Below, piece by piece: positions 33,901-46,700 of a DNA stretch of 64,000 bases (its first letter is position 1; the number at the start of each line of letters is the position of its first letter). The notes under the pieces were generated by a model that saw only the letters and a list, made by a program, of their open reading frames with translations, had not been told where the DNA came from and searched no databases. Where the stretch lies: contig NC_064036.1 of the NCBI RefSeq assembly GCF_932526225.1, positions 13,509,181 through 13,573,180 of the forward strand. Reading direction: 5' to 3'. The DNA comes from Nematostella vectensis. Its lineage: Eukaryota; Cnidaria; Anthozoa; Actiniaria; Edwardsiidae. Both the position numbers and the translations under genes were made by a program.

Positions 33901-35503
33901 TATGTTGTTTTGAACAAGTTCCTTCACAAGAATTGAAGCTGTCTGTGAAATAATTAAATAGCTTAAATGTGTAATAAGCAGCCATTATTATCACTATCTA
34001 CAACCACCACCATCATCATCTTTGTCATCGCCAATTCAACAACGAAAAGCGGCGCCACCAGCAACAACTCCACATTTATAACCATCGAAGCCAAAAAGTA
34101 TTTTTGATTCTTTTTAACATTGACTCCCACCCCAGCCCCCTTGCCAACGAAAATAAACTTACCAATGAAAACATCTCCGCACTGTACTCGTGAATGATAG
34201 CAACTCTTTCCCAGCCAAAGTTCTTGATGAATGAGACCTTGGCCTTGCTGTTCGACTCGGAAGATGGAACAATTCGGTAAGTATTGCGATACTTGCGGTT
34301 ATTACCAAACATGGGCGACAGAGAGGCATACGAGATCTGGAAAGAAGAACGCAAATTATTGTTGCCTTGAGTATAGCATGGCTTACCATTGGCAATGGCT
34401 AACTATTTCCTCATTCGAGAGAAGGACTCTCAATAATCGATGTTCGAACCTGCAATAAGTTCCAGTTTACCGCTGCTTCTGCCACAGGCATTAGAGCGTC
34501 TGTTCTGGCCGGGCCGATCAGCATCACTTTATTAGGGGGCTGCATAATGAAGTTGAAGAGAGCTTTCACGGCTCTTCCCCCATCGCCCTGAAATACAATC
34601 AGACAAGACTTCTGACAAGACTATTAAAGTTTTTAGCTTCGGAACGATCATTCACGCTTTTCTGTTTACCTAAGTAAGATATTGCAGGCCGTATCTTAAG
34701 TTTAACCGCGGGTTGACCATGATTAGAATTCTACATCAGAGTATTTTTTACTCTAGTTGCACGTTCTAATGACCTCAAAAACTCATAGTAGCAAACTTTA
34801 GATGGACAACGACGTCTTTGTAGCTCTTGGTCCTCCTTCGTCACTTTATGAAAATTCATGGAAGGAATGAACATTTACTGGCCGAAATGATGCCACTGAG
34901 GCTATTCACTATTCGCACAAAGCTCGAACAAAAAGGTATGAAACCCTGAGGTTAACCCTAAGGTATTGTTGGCGCCTGGTGCGTCCGCTCATCAGATTAA
35001 CGATGAAGAAAGGGGATCTCGCCCAAAGGGGTTAGAAAATTCTTGTCAATTCTCCAACCAGCTAGAGATGTGACATGACTTATCGTCTTCAAACAAATCC
35101 AGGGACCAGGAGGTCAAGAGGGAGTAATTTTGCTTACATAAAATGTGTCAGCATAATGAAGGACCATCTTGTGTCCACCGAGGATGTCGCTCCTGTTGTT
35201 GATCATCTCCACTGCCAACTCCATTGCTGCGCGAAACCCAAATCGGTCTATTTCCGAGTATGGAACAAACGCGCCAAGGTGAAGTTCCTTTAGCGGACGT
35301 TTCATTGTCTTACAGAGGTCAGCTGTTGTTTTGTTCAAGCATGCGCTGTTGGTAGAGTTGTCGCAGCAGTTGTCGATGAGCAAGGCATTTTGCTGGCAGC
35401 ATATCTCGTGGAAAATAGTTTCGTTGTAGCAGCAGTAAGAAGCTGACACGCATAATGTAAAGACTGAGAGAAGAGTGAATACAATGGAGAAGACGATGGC
35501 CAT
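24930..35503 (-). CDS. GABBR2: GABA-B-type metabotropic receptor (class C GPCR)
   Basis: Sixteen minus-strand exons: 35503-35138, 34587-34450, 34336-34163, 33942-33829, 33747-33682, 33369-33169, 32708-32493, 32174-32105, 32015-31941, 30955-30805, 30343-30211, 29854-29744, 29564-29442, 29003-28665, 28410-28227, 25090-24930. They join without frame break to 873 aa. A signal peptide (VFSIVFTLLSVFTLCVSAS) precedes a Cys-rich segment and a bilobed ligand-binding domain (residues about 70-480; GFRAAMELAVEMINNRSDIL, NFGWERVAIIHEYS, RIIIGEFSKNGAQKVFCE). TM1 is in exon 10, TM2 exon 11, TM3 exon 12, TM4 exon 13 and TM5-7 exon 14. YAYKGILLLFGLFLAWETRN and IPALNDSKYIGMSVYNV are hallmarks closest to GABBR2. 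Orthology within cnidarian expansions is uncertain, and GABA binding cannot be proved. The cytoplasmic tail (about 115 residues) is Ser/Thr-rich, with no obvious long coiled coil of the kind that pairs the vertebrate subunits. Confidence 0.9.
26558..26946. repeat. Diverged tandem duplication, two units of about 190-205 bp
   Basis: Unit 1 (about 26558-26762) and unit 2 (about 26763-26946) share atgtccagt, ccagaaca, gatgttagg, cagagatggttcatggaaa, tgcagtgt and cttcattttc in the same order. Located in the last, 3.1-kb intron of the GABA-B-like gene. No coding role seen. Confidence 0.75.
27527..27550. repeat. Short tandem repeat (ggctagcat)n
   Basis: The word atggctagc occurs twice and the next partial unit is atggttgat. 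Within the last GABA-B-like intron. Confidence 0.5.
31208..31600 (-). mobile_element. 3' end of a non-LTR retrotransposon (LINE) ORF2, degenerate
   Basis: Minus-strand translation gives PRLPKELLFGKL, stop, HGKRSQVGQKKRLKNTLKAF, then an arginine-rich stretch (EANRIAAAKDRRQARKNRA) and FFRAQVGLNSHLRTHRS followed by a stop. This is the layout of the C-terminus of many LINE reverse-transcriptase proteins: the LLFGEL..GKR.GQKKRYKDTLK region, then a final zinc-knuckle/finger-like GL.SH.RTH. An in-frame stop and the loss of the finger's first Cys pair indicate decay. It lies in the intron between receptor exons 9 and 10, in the same orientation as the gene. The sequence up to about 31740 may be an older or unrelated insert. 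Confidence 0.7.
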
Positions 35504-38500
35504 TTTTCAGGAATCTGAAATTAAAGACATTTCTTTGTTTTGTGTTCTAGGGTTCGCAGAAAGAAAATATCCCAGTAAACATAATTGGAGAACGGGTTCG
35601 GAAACGTAGCAATGTCCACTCGGACATATAATACTGTAAACGGCCTCTCCATTGGGATTCTAAAAAGATTTGATCTTTACGAGATGTTTACGCTTTAAAC
35701 GGTTCTGGGTGTGGCCGTACGGCGCGGTTGTATATTCCGAGTAAAAATCACAGGATACCCATGTTGATTTTTTCGATAATAACTGAATTAAAATCTAGAA
35801 CAAAATCACTTTCTGGCCCACGGACTAAATGTTATTCCAATCGCTGCATCCAGTAGCCTCATTTTTTAATATACTGCGCTTCGCGATAAGTCCGTTGTAA
35901 CTCACACCTGACATTCTAAACGCGACGAAAAGTGGATTTATAACAAGTCGCGTGACAGTTATATTATAACATTCGGAAATGTCTTTTAGGGTGGATGAGC
36001 TTTTTCATGATAAGCTGCATGAACCAACTACATAACTTATTAACTATCAATACTAAGAACACTTATAAGGCGAAGGCAAGGAAAACGTGACCAAACACTG
36101 AGTTAAATAAACTCGTTTTTTTAATAGTCCCGATAAGTAAGAAAATAGAAACCGAGTATCTTCCAAATCGGAATCAGTGATTGTCTCTGTCCTCGCTAGA
36201 GCGTGAAACGTCGGCTTGGTTAAAAACGGTAAAAGAAAATCTAAAGTGACCAAAAGCAAATACCAAAAATAATCATTGAAATCATATTGGCAAAAGTTTT
36301 ATTGATTATTTTAGGTATTGCATACATTTTCAACAGATGCCTTACGACAAATTGCTGCATTTGCCAATAGGCATCGATAAGTATGAGATAACTATTCCAT
36401 TTGCCGTGTATCGTTTGACGTATCCATTAAGTTTTTTTTTTTTTTTCAGGTTGGTTAAAAGCGGATGTAGCTTTTATTTCTCGTCGATCTGGCGACCATA
36501 ACACATCTGTTTCATTTATATATAGGCATTCGACTGCAGGCAACCACAACAAAAAAGCGCAAAGGAAAAATAAAATTAATAAAACCAATAATAAAAATAA
36601 GTTACAAATTTCTCGCAGACTTTAATTTCCATAACTTTGGATTGCTCCAAGAATAAAGCTTATTGAAGTGGTTGTTGTTATGAATAGGGATTTTCTGTGA
36701 CTTAGACTCGAACGTGTTCTAGTTTTGAGTGGAGTTTAGAGATACCGTGGGCAATTTAAGTCACTTGACATAATTATTCTTCACACGGGTCTCCATTCCT
36801 TTGTCAATCAAGATGCTGTTTAGTGGAGATTTTTAAACTTTTTTTCCAAATGGTAATCATAAAACATAATAAAAGGGATATTATTTTATTCGTGACCTGT
36901 TTGGTACTAAAAAAAACGAAAATAAATTATTAACAGAAAGTTAAATAATATAAAGGAAGATCTACTTTCTGTTTCAGGGCTAAAAAATTTCCAAGTACCT
37001 ATTGTTTAAAAATTATCTAAAACATAGAATAAACATAGAATAGATATTTACGTTAAGTGACAAATCAAGGAAATGTAGGCTCAAGAAAAACGATAACAAC
37101 ATTCAAATACGAGGAAATAGAGAATACAACTGAGCAATGGAAAAAGAAATGAATTAAAAGCGCTTTTGTCGGCATTGTAATTGGCATGTAACAGAGTCCA
37201 GTGACGTCCATTGTGCAATTTGAATGTTTCCCCGCGGTGGTAAACACTCCCAGCTCTTAAGTTCTCAAGCAAATAAATGCAAAGAGACTGGTAGCATCAG
37301 GTAACCAAAAATAAGCAAAGTAGAAACACCAACGCCCGCGAACACAATCATTCTGGATTTTTTTCCACCTAATCTAGATTTCACAGGGGTTAATTTTGTT
37401 TTATTATTGACAAAATCTGCACTAATGCAGCATATTAAACACTAAACACTGTGACACAGAATAGTATTGCTAGCGACCGTAATGGCATTGCAAATGGATA
37501 ATCTTTTTACAGCGATTAGGTGAATCTAAAATCTCCTTTAATACACCAGATTTTGGCTAGGAACATCGTAGAAAACTGGTCTCTGTTTGATTTATACATT
37601 TACTTATGGACACTGTTTCTTTGTTTCGTAAATGAGATTATCGTTTTTTTCTTTAAATGTTGATATTCGTCATCTATGTGACGTCTATATTTTTGAATAA
37701 CAGAGTTAAGCAGAGTTAAGTAAGTGGCCTAATGATTCACAGGCTATGCGCGCTCTCAACATCATGGACACATCACTTGTGTTTGCTAACAAACCTAAAC
37801 CAATCGAAATGCGAATAACTTCCGAAAAAGAAAACCCCAAGTTGTTTGTTGTTTTGGGAGTTTGTACACTAGAACATAGCAGTATTTGGGGTTGATTCCC
37901 ATTTTTCCCCGCAGGTAAACGTTGTCGAATAGTTGCATAAACCCAAACAAACCCTAATGTGCCTTAGTGTTCTTAGCATTAAAGATATTGGCGCACTTAT
38001 GTTTCGCTTTTTCATGATATAGGAACAGATAGAAACAACTCAATTTGACTGTTCATTTGCTCAATAACTATATATTGCTGCTTTCACGTTAGAAACACAA
38101 TGCTTTTATTCTTCCAATAACGATATTTTACTCTAACAAACGCAATATTTGTTTTGCCATTCCCGCCTGCGTATGCGTAACAAATCGCCCCCCGATCTCG
38201 GTGTGATCATTCTAGTGATTTGTTTTGATTTGATGCACTGTATACATGTATTCCTGATAAACATTGCTTACCGCATATGCTGAAACTTCCACTTTACCAC
38301 AACGAGGATAAGAGATCCACGATTCTTTATTGTATCTTCGCAATTAGAATTTCACACCAAATTCTAACGGTGCTTTAGCCGTGTTTTGCGTATCGCACGA
38401 TCTGCACTTCTCTACGGATATACGTTTCGTCTGTTTTGCCTCTGTACAAGTGATGCAGAATAAATAAATATCTAATGCGCTACTTACTCAGACATAGAGT

Positions 38501-39922
38501 CGGTATTGGAATCATGCTTTCCGTAGATATTAAGTGCTTTTAGGCTTTCCACTTTACTTCCATAGATGTTTCACGCTATATAATAGTAGTAAACAATGCA
38601 TGCAAAAAAAAAGCTTTAAGGCGTTAGACAAATAAGTAGCTTAGAACGCTCTATTTAAACTCTTCTCACTTCGATAATACCAAGGCAACAATACTCTTTC
38701 AAGTTCTTTTGAACAGCTGTTCATATAGCCCTGTTCATGATGATGCATGTCTTAGTTCTTACTCACAGTATTGCAGTTAATTACGCAACATGACTTAAGT
38801 TATAGGCAACTTACATATTTTCTATTTGAAAGGACAATAGCGATAAACTATAATACTAGCGAAAGTACTTTGCCAGATTAACCAGGATTTCATCTACTGT
38901 TTGTCAGTCTTGCATCTGATAGTTTATAAGATAAATGCTTCACTCTAGAAGCAGTCTAGCTGAGAAGCAACGTCTCTCATCAAACAACATAATTACAAAT
39001 GTGGGTCTCAAAGCTTTCAAAACAAAAGGCTTAAACACTGTGTTTCACTTGCTAAAGTCCCAACAGTTATAGCCAACACCCTCTAGTTCGTCACTTTCAT
39101 CATAATCGTTATCTACCCACTGGAACAGATACCATTGAAGGTTACTTACAAAACTAGCGCCGTCTGTTAGACAAAGTTCATGGTGACACCGTTATTGGAC
39201 AAATGAAGTTGGAAAATCACTTATAGCACCGATATGAGATTTACAGAACTTCAACTGTGATGATTTTTGACAGAGTTCTATATCAAACTTAGAAGGGCTC
39301 GCTATATCAAAGCTAAAAGCCTGATATACATTCTATCCTCGCTTATCTTTGTGTGGTTGCTTTTTCCCGCAGGGAGTGTTTAGGGGAAATTTCAAATTGC
39401 AATATGAGATTGATTTCGTACGCTTTAACGCTACATCCACATCTGGTAATGGTTTATTGAAAAGCAGCAATCATATACACCTCAATTCATAAGCAACATC
39501 TTTTTTGAATGTTTGCGATAAAAGCAGTTATCTTGCAGCACAAAAAATAATTCTAAAGCTGATTGCTTTTATTTATTTTCCTTATTCCCTTTGGCGTAGG
39601 TGACTGATGGGCTTGTTGTTTGTATAATCTGTATAATCTGTACAATATAGTATATATAGTGTCCAGAGGCTTGTTATCTAGGGGTAAACATTATCTTGGC
39701 CAAAATGACATTTCTGCAGCTGTTATTATACAAATTACATTAGGGTTTGAATTTTCCGTTGACAGGGTGATGAATGGCTATAAGACGCAACCTAAAGAAG
39801 TATTTCAACCATCTGATTAGCCTTGCGCTCCTTAGGTCTGACGGAAAAGGTGTGATATATGCGATAACCGCAGCTTTTTGGTCAAACACAGCTACTCTAA
39901 CTCTTAGTTTGGCTTTTCCGTG
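35504..39922. other. Gene-poor region upstream of the GABA-B-like gene
   Basis: AT-rich; includes the receptor 5' flank. Simple T runs (about 36430-36447) and scattered short direct repeats (for example gtataatct twice near 39625) are visible. No recognisable protein, RNA or transposon. Distal regulatory sequence for the receptor could be here, but nothing shows it. Confidence 0.4.
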
Positions 39923-39956
39923 ATTTGCGCTCAGGTTCGAGTCCCTGTGCGCAAAT
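39923..39956. other. Perfect hairpin enclosing a Pol III B-box-like loop
   Basis: ATTTGCGC and GCGCAAAT pair perfectly over 8 bp, then a T-T mismatch, then CAGG pairs with CCTG around an 8-nt loop TTCGAGTC. The inner part (GGTTCGAGTCC) matches the tRNA T-arm/B box. I find no matching A box, anticodon arm or acceptor stem, so it is not a tRNA gene. It may be a tRNA-derived relic or chance. Confidence 0.4.
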
Positions 39957-40424
39957 AACCTAGCACCTACCGACGTTGTTCCGTTAATCATAGATGACTA
40001 CGGATCATCACTTTTACTTAGTGGGGGATTAAATATTTTAAGGTAACCAGGTTACAGTAAGCGTGTTTTGTTTCGATTTGCGTGAAGGTAACATTCTAGA
40101 ATGTAACGCATAGTAACGTCTAGACGATTTGAATTTTAATATAAAGTCATGCAACTATCCACATCTTTAGAATGCACCCTTACTTCTCCACTTTACCCTC
40201 CTTACAAAGTATTAGACAATCTTTCTTACTTTTTATTTTAAAATACGTATAAAAGAGACTGGCAAGCTGCTTCAAGCCTTGGTACCAATGTTTCGCGAAA
40301 TAATTATAGTTATTAATTTATGTTAAATTGATTAGAAATACAAGGACTGCATAGTTACTATTATATAGAAAAATGGAATTTTGGTGTTGAGTGCCAACAC
40401 CGAAACGATTGTAGGGCCACGCCC

Positions 40425-40715
40425 TTACTGTTGAATCCATTGTATCGCGACGCCGCATTTTCAAAAAATCGATTTGTTTTTGTCTTTTGGTATTTTCTGT
40501 TCCGCCAGTCAAACTATTCTAAGCCAATTAGATTCTTGCTATCTCTCGCCTAGTGCAGTTGCCTGGCTTTCTGTCGCGACGCTGTCTGGTTTTTGTCTGA
40601 GGATAGCCAGGGAAGTGCACAAAGCGAGACTCCGATTGGTTCAGAATGGTTTTACTGACGGAACAGAAAACCAAAACAAATCGTGTTTTGAAAACGCGAA
40701 AATGCGCGTCCTCGT
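40425..40715. mobile_element. Inverted-repeat transposon (MITE) family A, copy 2
   Basis: Left end ttactgttgaatccattgta, then tcgcgacgccgcattttc. Further along come tgttccgccagtcaaac, taagccaatta, ttgcctggctttctgtcgcg, gatagccagggaagtgcac and actgacggaacagaaaac. The right end (tgttttgaaaacgcgaaaa) is diverged. This and copy 4 are the fullest copies. No coding capacity. Confidence 0.75.
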
Positions 40716-43700
40716 TGTCCCCGGCAAAAGAGTTGACCGAACTCTGTCTGTTTTGAATCTATTTAACAAACGTTTTTTCGTATTTCCATTTACCCGGGAA
40801 CCAGTGATGACGTCACCTGCGTGTGATATGAAGTAACACACCAGAAATGCGCACACAATCGACTCGTCTCTCGTCCATTCACCCTAATTAACCCTAGATT
40901 GGAAATGCATTTAATGATTTATTGACGCTATTAGGAGCTTTCTAAGGGGCTGCCGCTGGTTATCTATTATGTATGTGGTAAGTTTTTAAATGCCTCAAGA
41001 TCGGGCACTCAGTAAAGCAAATAAGCGCTGCCATTAGCATTTTGTATTTTTACTGCAACGATTTCGAATAGTTCTATTTTCTTGATTTTCAGAGAACGCC
41101 GGCAAGCTTGTCTGGGTGATTTTGCCTTTCTTATATTCAAGAATTTACCATCTCTGCTGGTGTCCATTATATTTTCCACAATTTTGATCAGGAGCAAGTT
41201 GTCCTTCTTACTTTTTTTGGCAATATGAATAAAAAGATATTAAAATGTAACATAATGTATGGCTTTTCATTTTTCCTCGTACAATAACTTGACAGAGGGG
41301 CCATCAAAATACGAAATATAAGTTATTTTTCCCAATTTCCTTTACCAATACTATAATGTCATGTTTACTCTCATAGTTGCCTCTATATTATTGCTAAAAT
41401 CTCAAATGTAAAAATTTCTAGCTTTATCCATTTGTGAAATACATACTATAAGCCTAGGGCCGTCTTTTTTCAGCTCGTCTTGCTCAATAGGTTCAATGAC
41501 GCATTGGTTAGCTAGCATTAATTATTAACAAAAAGCATAAAGAGCTCACCTTTCCTTGAAGATTCTTATAGTCTTTGTACCCTAGAGTCTTGTGTCCTCT
41601 TTAAGCACTTTGTCTAGTTTCTGAAACGCAAAAATTGTTTCAATGGCTGGTAAGGCTCTTAGTGACTTTATGAAGAATATAAAAACGTATGTTCTTCTAT
41701 TACATCAATACCACAAGGCCTATCCCTCAGAAATAACAATAAACATCAAGTGAAAACCGTCTAATTTAAGAATTACACGCATGACATAATTTGTCTACTC
41801 CCTTCTCTAGCTTAGTTTTCTTGGTGTTTTAAATATTCCCTTACCTAAAGTCGCCACAATACCCTAAAATGCACCACATGGCTAAGGCTGCAAAGGCAAG
41901 CTTTAGAACGTTCCTTGTCGTGACTTCGCCGTTATCTCCGATTGGCTGGAATCATGATCAGGTTGTGATTTCAGCCAATAGTAAAGCAGGGCGACCGTTA
42001 CAGTCACGCAATTGAAGGTTCCCTCATGGAATTGATGCGCACATACACTAATGTCCCTTTGATCCTCACTCCATGTGAGCCAATTATAGATAGCAATCAA
42101 AAAACTAAGCGTCTCTCTCAGCGCAAATTGATGTTTTGGAGTTTTTGAAGATGCTTACGATAATATTGTGCCGGTCCTATTTTAGACAGAATGTCGGGAA
42201 AATGATCAATTATTGAAAAAATCTCTTAGGTTTTTTGACAAATAATATTTGCGGTTTATCTTGAGCGTAATGGGCATGGAGTATTCACGTTTCCATGTGA
42301 TTTGATTAATGCATCGTATTCTTTGGGAAAGTTGTGCACGAGGAAAAATTGCACTGATTTGAAAAAGAATGTTTAATGTGTTTTATAGCAGATTGTTTCA
42401 CAATCATTAAGGCACCCTGTTTTCAAACTTATTTTTTTAAAAATAGATGAAGAAAATAGATGAAGCTTTTATTGGAAAAAATGTCTTTAAAAAATGGTCT
42501 AAAGACACTTAAAGGATTTGAAACAGTGAGGAGAAACGTATAGCAGCTCGAAAAAATGATGAATAAATCTTCAAGTAATTTCAAGGCCTCTGATAAATGT
42601 AATTAATTTACCAACTTTTACTGAAGCGCGTCTTCCTCTTTTGAAAAAAATAATGTTATCGTTTCTTATCTTGAACCATGTGTTTTCTAGTTAATTTTCA
42701 CAGTACGAATAGCCGTGGGACTCAATTAAGGCATTTACGGATTATTTCTGAAAAAGTGATGTTTCTCTTTGTTTTTCCTCGCCCGAAGGGTTCTGTTAAT
42801 TGCCACGGTAACAGGTCTAATAACAAGTAGAACGGACGTGTTTTCCATGCAATCCATTCCATATGAACATTTCTATAAGGCCGACACCCTTAAAAGAACG
42901 AACACTTTACAATGTTACGGTTTAAAACTCACCACTCGAACACTATTCATTTTAAATCAAAAGGAATCCCCTTTGAAAGTAGCCTGGTCATCCCAATATT
43001 TTATATAGTTATCAACTATTTTCTTTTCAAACTTGAAATAAATGCGAAGCGCAAATCAGTAAAATTGGCGGGAATGAAGCATAAAAACATGAAGCTTGGT
43101 ACGCTTAGAATTTATTGCGGCACTTTTATTTTTCATGCCTTATACGGCCCTTTCACCAGTGTAACGCATGATAAAAAAGAAAACTGAAGGAAAGTTCATT
43201 AAAGTTTATTTATCCCTAGCTTGTTAAAATATGAAACGACCATACGTTTTGCTATAGTCGGTACATGAAAGCGAAAAGTGCATTTAGAATAGAGCAGCTT
43301 TTTAGATTTCAGGATCTCATTAATTACCACAAAAATTGATCAAAGTGTATAAGTTAATTTATCTTCATAAGAACAAACATTCGTACACATACCGATATTT
43401 TTTCCACTTCCATTTTACCCGAATATCATGAATGTAAGATAATTTCTTGCAAAAACATAATATTATTTCGGTCATATTTTTTGTATACATGGAACGGGGC
43501 GGTCTTTAAAGCATTATATACCAGGCGAACGGGATACATTTGACGCAAAGTGTTGAGCGCGTTAAGTAGAATGTTGTAACCGCTAGGTATGGCCGAATAT
43601 TACCCTATGTTTATAATCTAGAAAAAGCAATCAGGCACACTTAGATTTATCATTATTATAAATTTAGGAAGAACAGAAACCCAAACAAATCCTATGGTTC

Positions 43701-46700
43701 TCCAATAACAGAGCGAGGTGATTGTTGCAACACAAATGTAACAAGATTCAGTCAAAAGAGGCCGATTTGTAAGGAAGTATATTTGGTGGTTTTACCGGTC
43801 CCACTTCCCACTGCCAGTTTGTGTGCTTATAGTGTATAACAAATAGATAGAAAATTTGTCCAAATGTTGCAAATAGCAAGTTTTTACTCACTACTCGTGA
43901 TCTAGACAGAAAACCAGTCCGTCTTTAACCGCGAAAAAGCGTTTTAAATTAAACGACGATTTCTTGTTTTCACATCTAACGTCTTGATATTTTGCCTTTT
44001 TCTCTCAGTGTATGTTGTTATTCCTTTTCTGACGACTCGGTTCCAAAAAGTCAACACGATCAAGTTTTGATCATATTGATTCATTTTAGTATTGCGCTGA
44101 GTGTTGGTCTGTTAAGACGTCTATCGAACATTACCTCCTTCCTTATAAAAAAAAATTGCCTGGGACAAGCACACAGAAGCCTTATAATAAAAGGGTCTCC
44201 GGGTGTTGTACTTTTTCCATTTTCGAAGCCAATTGTTGGCATTTTAAAGGGTTAGATTTCATTTAGCGGATAATGGTTTTCTGGAAAACTTCCCAGCTAG
44301 GGCGAAGAGCAAATCGAGCTACCCCATTTCCGATAACAGCGTCATAACGAGCACTGCACTAGCCCTTAGGCCAAGTTTGATCAAATATCAAGCGAAAGTA
44401 ATCTATATTGTGGCTTAAAGTGGCTTGTAATTAACCTCAAGTGTCGCCAAGATGATAACTGACAACAAAATTAGCTCTACACGATAGTTTGTATGAAAAA
44501 TGGATAGTTTACAGGAATTGGCGCATTGAATCACCTCGTACAGATTTGATGTTTGGTACATGTGTTGGATTTGGGCCTCATGCATTTGTTCACAGGATAT
44601 ATATTGTACCTATCGTGATCTCTGTCCGCTTCCGCTCGAAAGTGAATTACCGTGCGAATCATTTCCAGTTGCCTATATTTCATAACGCTACTCAACCAGC
44701 CGTTTTTCCTTTTGAAGTTCCGACTACTCACGAAAAATAAAAATAGCATTTTAATAAGGTATGTGTTGCGAGTACTTGCATCAGATAATTAACATTCGGA
44801 TTTTATTTCAAAGTGGAATTTAGCAAGCTAGAGTTATATTTTGATAAAACGCAGAATTGGCCTTCATACCCTGTTACGAATCAATGTACTAGTCAAACTA
44901 CTAGAGCAATACACATAACATTACACAATGACTTCTTGGGAACCTTAAGAACACAGGTTACCTTATATTTTTTAACAGCGATAGAAGATAGACTAGGCTA
45001 TCCCGAAACAGACCCTTGTTTTTCTCATGATTTCGTGCTGTTCAACTTATTCGTGAAAACAATGAGTGGATATCCGAACAGCGGCGCCAGGAAATCTATC
45101 AGGAAGCGAGCATCACTTACTAAACAAAACCATAGAAAATCAAATTCAAACTTGGTTTCTTTCCTTGCGATAACAACACACCAGTTACCGCTCTCATCAG
45201 CCCTCAGTCCCTGCGGTCTCCAGAAAGCACGTGTTTTTCACGCCCTAATATTATCCACGTGTTTGTCACGCTCTCCTATTGACCTAAGGGCATCCACTCT
45301 AAACCACTGACTGGTAGTAAAGAATAAATGTAATGTATCGTTCAATAGCATTCTATAAACTCTAAACCGTCTATGAAATGAGAGCAATTGCGGCAATTTA
45401 GTAAGGGAAGATCTTACACTTGAGGCTTTCTCGGCCCATTTACTTTAGCGACGAGCTTGCCGTTCTTTGGTCTTCAATTTATGATATTGTGATACAAACG
45501 TTTTATGAGAAAAAAACAATAGCTCACGAAAACAAACCCATCAAGACTGGTTGAGAAAATTTTAGAATTCCATCTCACAATCTCATGATTCTCTATGATT
45601 GAGTTCAGCTATTTTAGAAGTTCCAGAAGGCAGCGGGCACTTACACATTCTGAAGATCCCTCTTCTTCTGTCTACCTTGGTCTTGCTCTAAAGGTTGGCT
45701 TGTAAGCACAGGAAGAAGATTTCCGAATTACTGTGTTAGGCGCGGTAAATTGCTATCCGTTTAACTTCAAACGATACAATGATCTTTAACGTCCTGCCGT
45801 GCAGATACTGGAGGGGGTCTAAAATAAGACCGACTGTTTCTTTTCTTTTCTGTGTGTGGAAGTCCTCGAAGTCGGTAGTCCCAGCTAGTTAGGATTACAT
45901 TTATTTTATTGAGAGCTGCTAAATATGGTTCATATGGTATTTTCATTCTAGTTAGTTCTAACAAGGACTCTATGCCTCAAACTAACTTTTCGTTAGTTTG
46001 AAGCATAGAACTGAAATGAGAGATAATTGATGCATTTCATCAAAACTTAATAAAATGATCATTGTGCACATACCAGCGATAAATCTATAAATAAATATGC
46101 GGGAAGAATGCAATGCCTCAATAAAAACATTTAAACTGCAAAATGATCTGGTGCAAAATCATACCTGGGAATAGCAATAAATCGTTGATTCACTTTATCA
46201 TCAGACGTGTAAGAATTACATTTGCCTTATCTCGTATGCTAGACTTTTTGCTTGATTGTAATAGGCATCGTGATTTGAATAAGGAAACGATAAAATGATG
46301 AAAACAGCTTAATTTGTATTTTCCGTTTTCTTACGAATCACGTGACTGGGTCGTCACTTGTACTGTGCGTGATAGTGGAATCAGTAAAAACGTTCTTCTG
46401 ACAAATAGAAATAGCGTTTGCCAAATGTCGAATCAAAATCAGTATATTCAAACATTGAATATGTTATTAGTGAAATTGTTTCAATTAATTTATAGATTTA
46501 TATTCTTGAAAATATTATACCAACTCATATTAAGCTCCTTTAACAAACATTTGCTTAATGACAATGCGGAGCTTTATTTTACAGGCTTGAAAAGATATCT
46601 TGACATTCAATTATTCGTTATCTTTAAAAACCGCTAGTCAAAACTTACATCTTCCATGCACGAGGCTCAACTGATAGTCCAAATAAGACAAATAATCGCC

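Noticed and set aside
39890-39960. tRNA gene suggested by GGTTCGAGTCC
   Set aside because: No A box, anticodon arm or acceptor stem in the right places; only the hairpin with a B-box-like loop is supported.
44813-45310. 165-codon plus-strand ORF in the gene desert
   Set aside because: No domain, signal peptide, repeat pattern or splice context; composition looks random, and one such frame is expected in 20 kb of non-coding DNA.
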